From Alcaligenaceae bacterium SAGV5 (GTDB taxonomy: Bacteria; Pseudomonadota; Gammaproteobacteria; Burkholderiales; Burkholderiaceae_B): a DNA stretch of 64,000 nucleotides. Shown piece by piece: positions 60,930-64,000 of this stretch. The stretch's first letter is position 1. Each line of letters begins with the position of its first letter. The stretch spans positions 2,170,001 to 2,234,000 of the forward strand of contig SPDP01000001.1 of NCBI GenBank assembly GCA_009360345.1, in the 5' to 3' direction. The position numbers and the translations under genes are program-made. The notes under the pieces were generated by a model. That model saw nothing but the letters and a program-made list of their open reading frames with translations. It was not told the DNA's origin and searched no databases.

Positions 60930-62534
60930 ATGTCCGCGCCCAACATCCTGATCTTCATCACCGACCAGCACCGGGCCGACCACCTGGGCTGCTACGGCAA
61001 TCCCGCGCTGCGTACGCCCCACATCGATGCGCTGGCGTCGGCGGGCGTGCGCGCCGAGCGTTTCTACGCCGCCAGCACGACCTGCATGTCCAATCGCGCG
61101 ACGCTGATGACGGGGCGCCTGCCCTCGGTGCATGGGGTCGTCCACAATGGCATCAATCTGTCGCTGGACCAGACCACCTTCGTGGAACTGCTGCGGGACG
61201 CGGGCTACGCCACCGCCTTGATCGGCAAGTCGCACCTGCAATGCTTCGGCTACGACCATCCCGACAAGCGCGCCTGGTTGCCCGCCGAAGGGCGCCGGCC
61301 GCCCGCCGAGGGCCTGCGCGACGCGACCAAGCGGCCGCGCATGGGGGAAGGCTATGGCAACGAATGGACGCCGGACTGGAAGGCCGGGCGCCGGCGGCGC
61401 GTGGATACGCCCTACTACGGCTTCGATCACGTCGAGCTATGCACGCTGCACGGCGACCAGGTGCAGGGCGACTACGCCCGCTGGCTGGCCGAACGCCATC
61501 CGGATCCCGACAGCCTGCGCGGGCGGGACCAGGCGCTGCCGGCCCAGGGGTACGGGGCGCCGCAAGCCTGGCGCACGAGCATGCCGGAGTCGCTCTATCC
61601 GTCGTCCTACATCGGCGAACGGGCTTGCGACTGGCTGGCCTCCCTGGCCGCGAAAGCCGGGCCGGCGGCGCCGTTCTTCCTGATGTGCTCCTTTCCCGAC
61701 CCGCATCATCCCTTTACGCCGCCGGGCCGGTTCTGGGATATGTACGATCCGGCAGATGTGCCGCTGCCGGCGTCGTTCCACGCGCCCGGCAGCTCGCCGC
61801 TGGTGCGGGGCGTGCACGACTACGGCCGCGGCGGCGGCACGCGCGAGGGCTACACGGCCTTCCCCGTCTCGGAACGAGAGTGCCGCGAGATCACGGCCCT
61901 GACCTACGGCATGATCAGCCTGATCGACGAGCAGGTCGGCCGCGTGATGGCGGCGCTGGACCGCCTGGGGCTGCGCGAGAACACCCTCGTCATCTTCACC
62001 AGCGACCACGGCGACATGATGGGGGACCATGGCGTCATGCTGAAGGGACCCATGCATTACCAGGGCGTGGTCAGGGTGCCCTTCATCTGGAGCGACCCCG
62101 CGCTGCCGGATGCCAGGCGCGGAGCGAGGTTCGAGGGGCCGGCCGGGACACTGGACATCGCCGGGACCGTGCTCGACCGGGCGGGCATCGCCGCCTACAA
62201 CGGCATGCAGGGCCTGAGCCTGCGCGATGCCCTGGCGTGCGGCGCTGCGCTGCCGAGGCCGGGCGTGCTGATCGAGAACGAGCCCGTCATGTTCCAGTTC
62301 GGGCGTCCGCGGCGTTTCCGGCTGCGCACGTTGCTGACGCAACAGTGGCGCATCACGCAGTCGGATGACCGGGCGTTGTGCGAACTCTACGACCTGGAGA
62401 AGGATCCGCTGGAACAGCGCAATCTCTGGGCTGATCCGGCGGCGGCCAGCCGGCGCGCCGAGCTGACCGATCTGCTGCTTGCCGCCATGATCGAGCATGC
62501 CGACGCATCGCCGCTGCCCGCCGGCGTCGCGTAA
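60930..62534 (+). CDS. Type I sulfatase / phosphonate monoester hydrolase family
   Basis: A 534-residue member of the alkaline-phosphatase/sulfatase superfamily. The start APNILIFITDQHRADHLGCYGN gives a metal-binding Asp (D12). The formylglycine motif is C52-M-S-N-R in TTCMSNRATLMTGRLPSVHG. The second metal site is FTSDHGDMMGDHG near 356. YDLEKDPLEQRNLW at the end is typical. The CxSxR motif needs a formylglycine-generating enzyme encoded elsewhere. No signal peptide, so cytoplasmic. The gene starts 3 bp after the Bug gene and was probably acquired or kept with it. Confidence 0.88.
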   Translation: MSAPNILIFITDQHRADHLGCYGNPALRTPHIDALASAGVRAERFYAASTTCMSNRATLMTGRLPSVHGVVHNGINLSLDQTTFVELLRDAGYATALIGKSHLQCFGYDHPDKRAWLPAEGRRPPAEGLRDATKRPRMGEGYGNEWTPDWKAGRRRRVDTPYYGFDHVELCTLHGDQVQGDYARWLAERHPDPDSLRGRDQALPAQGYGAPQAWRTSMPESLYPSSYIGERACDWLASLAAKAGPAAPFFLMCSFPDPHHPFTPPGRFWDMYDPADVPLPASFHAPGSSPLVRGVHDYGRGGGTREGYTAFPVSERECREITALTYGMISLIDEQVGRVMAALDRLGLRENTLVIFTSDHGDMMGDHGVMLKGPMHYQGVVRVPFIWSDPALPDARRGARFEGPAGTLDIAGTVLDRAGIAAYNGMQGLSLRDALACGAALPRPGVLIENEPVMFQFGRPRRFRLRTLLTQQWRITQSDDRALCELYDLEKDPLEQRNLWADPAAASRRAELTDLLLAAMIEHADASPLPAGVA

Positions 62535-62537
62535 GGG

Positions 62538-63365
62538 TCAGCGGTGGCCGTGGGGCGGATGCAGGTCCGGATAGACCAGGGATAGCAGCGCCAGGTCTCG
62601 CAGGTCTTCCGTGGACAGGTCGGTCGGCGCCAGCGTGCCCAGGGCTCGCAGGCCCTTGCGCAGCCAGGCCCGCGATTCGCGGTTGTCGCCGAAGTAGCTG
62701 CCGGCGAAGATCAGCGCCTTGGCGACGTCCGGGGCCGAGCCGTCGCGCCAGTGGCGCGAGAAAAACTGGCGCAGGTAGCGGACCTGGACGACGAGGCTGC
62801 GAAGGGTGGTCTCGTTGGCCAGCCCGCCGCAGCGCAGGTCCCATTTGATCCAGTTGACGATGCGGGGCGCCAGGCTGGGCGCGGCCCAGCCCGGGCCGTG
62901 CCCAGGGCCGTTGGCGAGGGTCCAGTTCAGGACCAGGGCCCGGTGCCAGCCCTGCCGCTGGTCGGCGTCGGCGGCATTCAGGTCGTCGAAGCGGTGCAGC
63001 TGGCCCATCCAGTCCTCGCCCCAGGGTTGATGGTGCCATCCGCGCGAGTCCGGCAGGACGCGCTCGATGCCCTGGAACGAAAACGCGCGGGGGGCGGTCA
63101 TGGAGCGGGGACCGCTCCCGGCCGGCCAGCGCCGCGCGGCGGGGCGCAACGACGGGGATCGGCTACCGGTGGCGTCCATGAGGTAGCGCTCGTGGCGCCT
63201 CATGCCATGGATATGGTTCCTGACGAACCGGGCCAGGATGCGGCGCCATCCGGAGGCGGGGCGCAGGTTGTCCCGGCCGGGGGTTTCCGGGCCGGCGGCC
63301 TGCCTGGTCACAGGAAGTGGCGCAGATCCGTCAGGCATGGGGATTTGAGGAGACGGGCTGGACAT
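62538..63365 (-). CDS. Heparinase II/III N-terminal-domain protein, C-terminally truncated
   Basis: About 275 residues matching only the alpha-toroid N-terminal domain of heparinase II/III-type lyases: LHRFDDLNAADADQRQGWHRALVLNWTLANGPGHGPGW, then SLAPRIVNWIKWDLRCGGLANETTLRSLVVQVRYLRQFF and KALIFAGSYFGDNRESRAWLRKGLRALGTL. The family then has a DGGHFERSPMYH-like catalytic stretch and a 300-residue beta domain. Both are missing: the text jumps to LSTEDLRDLALLSLVYPD and stops. Activity is therefore doubtful. The start is uncertain (63365, 63338 or 63203); the first overlaps the upstream gene by 58 bp. Confidence 0.6.
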   Translation of the reverse strand: MSSPSPQIPMPDGSAPLPVTRQAAGPETPGRDNLRPASGWRRILARFVRNHIHGMRRHERYLMDATGSRSPSLRPAARRWPAGSGPRSMTAPRAFSFQGIERVLPDSRGWHHQPWGEDWMGQLHRFDDLNAADADQRQGWHRALVLNWTLANGPGHGPGWAAPSLAPRIVNWIKWDLRCGGLANETTLRSLVVQVRYLRQFFSRHWRDGSAPDVAKALIFAGSYFGDNRESRAWLRKGLRALGTLAPTDLSTEDLRDLALLSLVYPDLHPPHGHR

Positions 63366-63799
63366 GGCGTCTTGGGCGGTACGGACAAGGTGAAGGGGGC
63401 GCCGGGCTCCTGCAGCAGGACGATCAGGAAATCCCGCGGCAACTGGGCGTACAGCGGCGCCAGTTGTGCCAGATCGAGGCTCGGCAGGGATGCGTTCAGG
63501 AAGAGCGTCGTCGGCTGCCACTCGGCCAGGGCCTGGAGCAGATGCCGCAGATCGTGGACGGCTCGCGCGTGGCAGCCGTGCTGGCTCAGGAAGTCGCAGA
63601 CATCGGCGCAGAACCGCTTGCCCGTGTCCGCCACCAGGACGCGCTTGTTGGTACGCGCCTGCTGGGAAGCCGGAGGGGCGATGGCCAGCGCGAAATCGCT
63701 GTGCGGGATGCGCCTGGCGCTTCGGCGCGGCGCCTTTCGCGAAGGGCGGGCCGTGGCGGCGGAGGCGCCGCGTTCATTCCGCGGGTGCGAGGGCGGCAT
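63308..63799 (-). CDS. Degenerate response-regulator receiver protein
   Basis: A 163-residue protein. After a basic, disordered-looking N-terminus (about 45 residues) comes a receiver-like fold: TNKRVLVADTGKRFCADVCDFLSQHGCHARAVHDLRHLLQALAEWQPTTLFLNASLPSLDLAQLAPLY and, near the end, ARLLKSPCL, resembling the KP motif. The phosphoacceptor position in the beta-3 segment is Asn (FLNASLP) instead of Asp, and the acidic pair is only partly kept. This is an inferred pseudo-receiver acting without phosphorylation. I chose the ATG at 63799, 18 bp after the preceding stop. Confidence 0.6.
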   Translation of the reverse strand: MPPSHPRNERGASAATARPSRKAPRRSARRIPHSDFALAIAPPASQQARTNKRVLVADTGKRFCADVCDFLSQHGCHARAVHDLRHLLQALAEWQPTTLFLNASLPSLDLAQLAPLYAQLPRDFLIVLLQEPGAPFTLSVPPKTPCPARLLKSPCLTDLRHFL

Positions 63800-63816
63800 G
63801 GATATCGTCTCGCCGC

Positions 63817-64000
63817 TCAATGGCGTTCGCCCACCCGCGGCGTGGCGCAAGTCGCCAGGCGCCAGGGACTGTGCCGCAGCCAGGGCGAGCGCAGCACCGG
63901 GGGGCCCGACAGGCCGCCCTGGATCCAGACGCCTGCCTCGCGAGGCAGGCGCGGCAGGTCGGCGGGGTCGTCCACGCCCTGGATGACGACCGCGGGAGCC
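63817..64000 (-). CDS. C-terminal end of an EAL-like domain protein, 5' part outside window
   Basis: The last 60 residues of a protein entering from the right edge. AVVIQGVDDPADLPRLPREAGVWIQGGLSGPPV resembles the end of EAL phosphodiesterase domains, where the family reads AEGVET...L...G....QGYL...P. The catalytic-loop Glu is replaced by Gln here (IQGVDD), which suggests an inactive or sensor-type EAL. It lies upstream of a pseudo-receiver gene, so the two may form one signalling unit. Confidence 0.5.
   Translation of the reverse strand, partial: APAVVIQGVDDPADLPRLPREAGVWIQGGLSGPPVLRSPWLRHSPWRLATCATPRVGERH

Overview
The window is high-GC, densely packed bacterial DNA. Its housekeeping blocks (ubiE, phoB-phoR, lipB-lipA, rapZ-hprK-ptsN-hpf-rpoN-lptBAC-kdsC-kdsD, a SAH-riboswitch ahcY-metF operon) and its five copies of the Bug-type solute receptor family point to a betaproteobacterium of the order Burkholderiales, family Alcaligenaceae, near Bordetella or Achromobacter. 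This rests on gene content only.

Layout. 1-12.7 kb: ubiE (cut by the edge), a DUF971 gene, phoB-phoR with a possible Pho box, serA, a HIT protein, a YcgR-type PilZ protein, a 1309-residue flavin/iron-sulfur oxidoreductase, a hybrid remnant of birA and yffB, a VanZ-like membrane protein, a small ferredoxin and a hydrolase. 12.9-17.3 kb: a D,D-carboxypeptidase and the dat-ybeD-lipB-lipA cluster, ending in a strong terminator. 17.3-32.9 kb is accessory catabolism. It starts with a six-gene operon (Bug receptor, cupin, HpcH aldolase, metal hydrolase, IclR regulator, dihydroorotate-dehydrogenase-like enzyme) beside ligAB extradiol dioxygenase genes. It continues with metY, a catB-catC-bug operon driven by catR but without catA, a PhyH oxygenase, and a Bug/LysR pair. 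33-48.3 kb is conserved envelope and regulatory DNA: kdoO, tlpA-like, dolP, diaA, yraN, rsmI, rlpA, rapZ, hprK, ptsN, hpf, rpoN, lptB, lptA, lptC, kdsC, kdsD, apt.

48.3-55.4 kb is the most interesting accessory block. It holds a transporter, a gamma-glutamyltransferase-like Ntn hydrolase, a heme-oxygenase-like diiron enzyme, an aldehyde dehydrogenase, a GlcG/HbpS-like protein and a ferredoxin-type reductase. The same 11-bp palindrome lies upstream of the transporter gene, upstream of the diiron enzyme gene, and a third time next to a breakpoint where a divergent gene seems to have been lost. I infer one inducible pathway: import, amide or glutamyl cleavage, oxygenation, aldehyde oxidation. 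55.4-64 kb holds a 5-formyl-THF cyclo-ligase remnant, metF, a frameshifted small membrane protein, ahcY with its SAH riboswitch, a LysR/Bug/sulfatase unit, a truncated heparinase-type protein, a pseudo-receiver protein and the end of an EAL-like protein.

Two genome-wide themes stand out. First, a family of GC-rich double-hairpin repeats sits directly 3' of at least five genes in constant orientation, even supplying the last codons of hpf. Second, several genes are broken (birA/yffB, 5-FCL, the small membrane protein, the heparinase), often where conserved and accessory DNA meet. I saw no tRNA, rRNA, CRISPR array, transposase or prophage genes.
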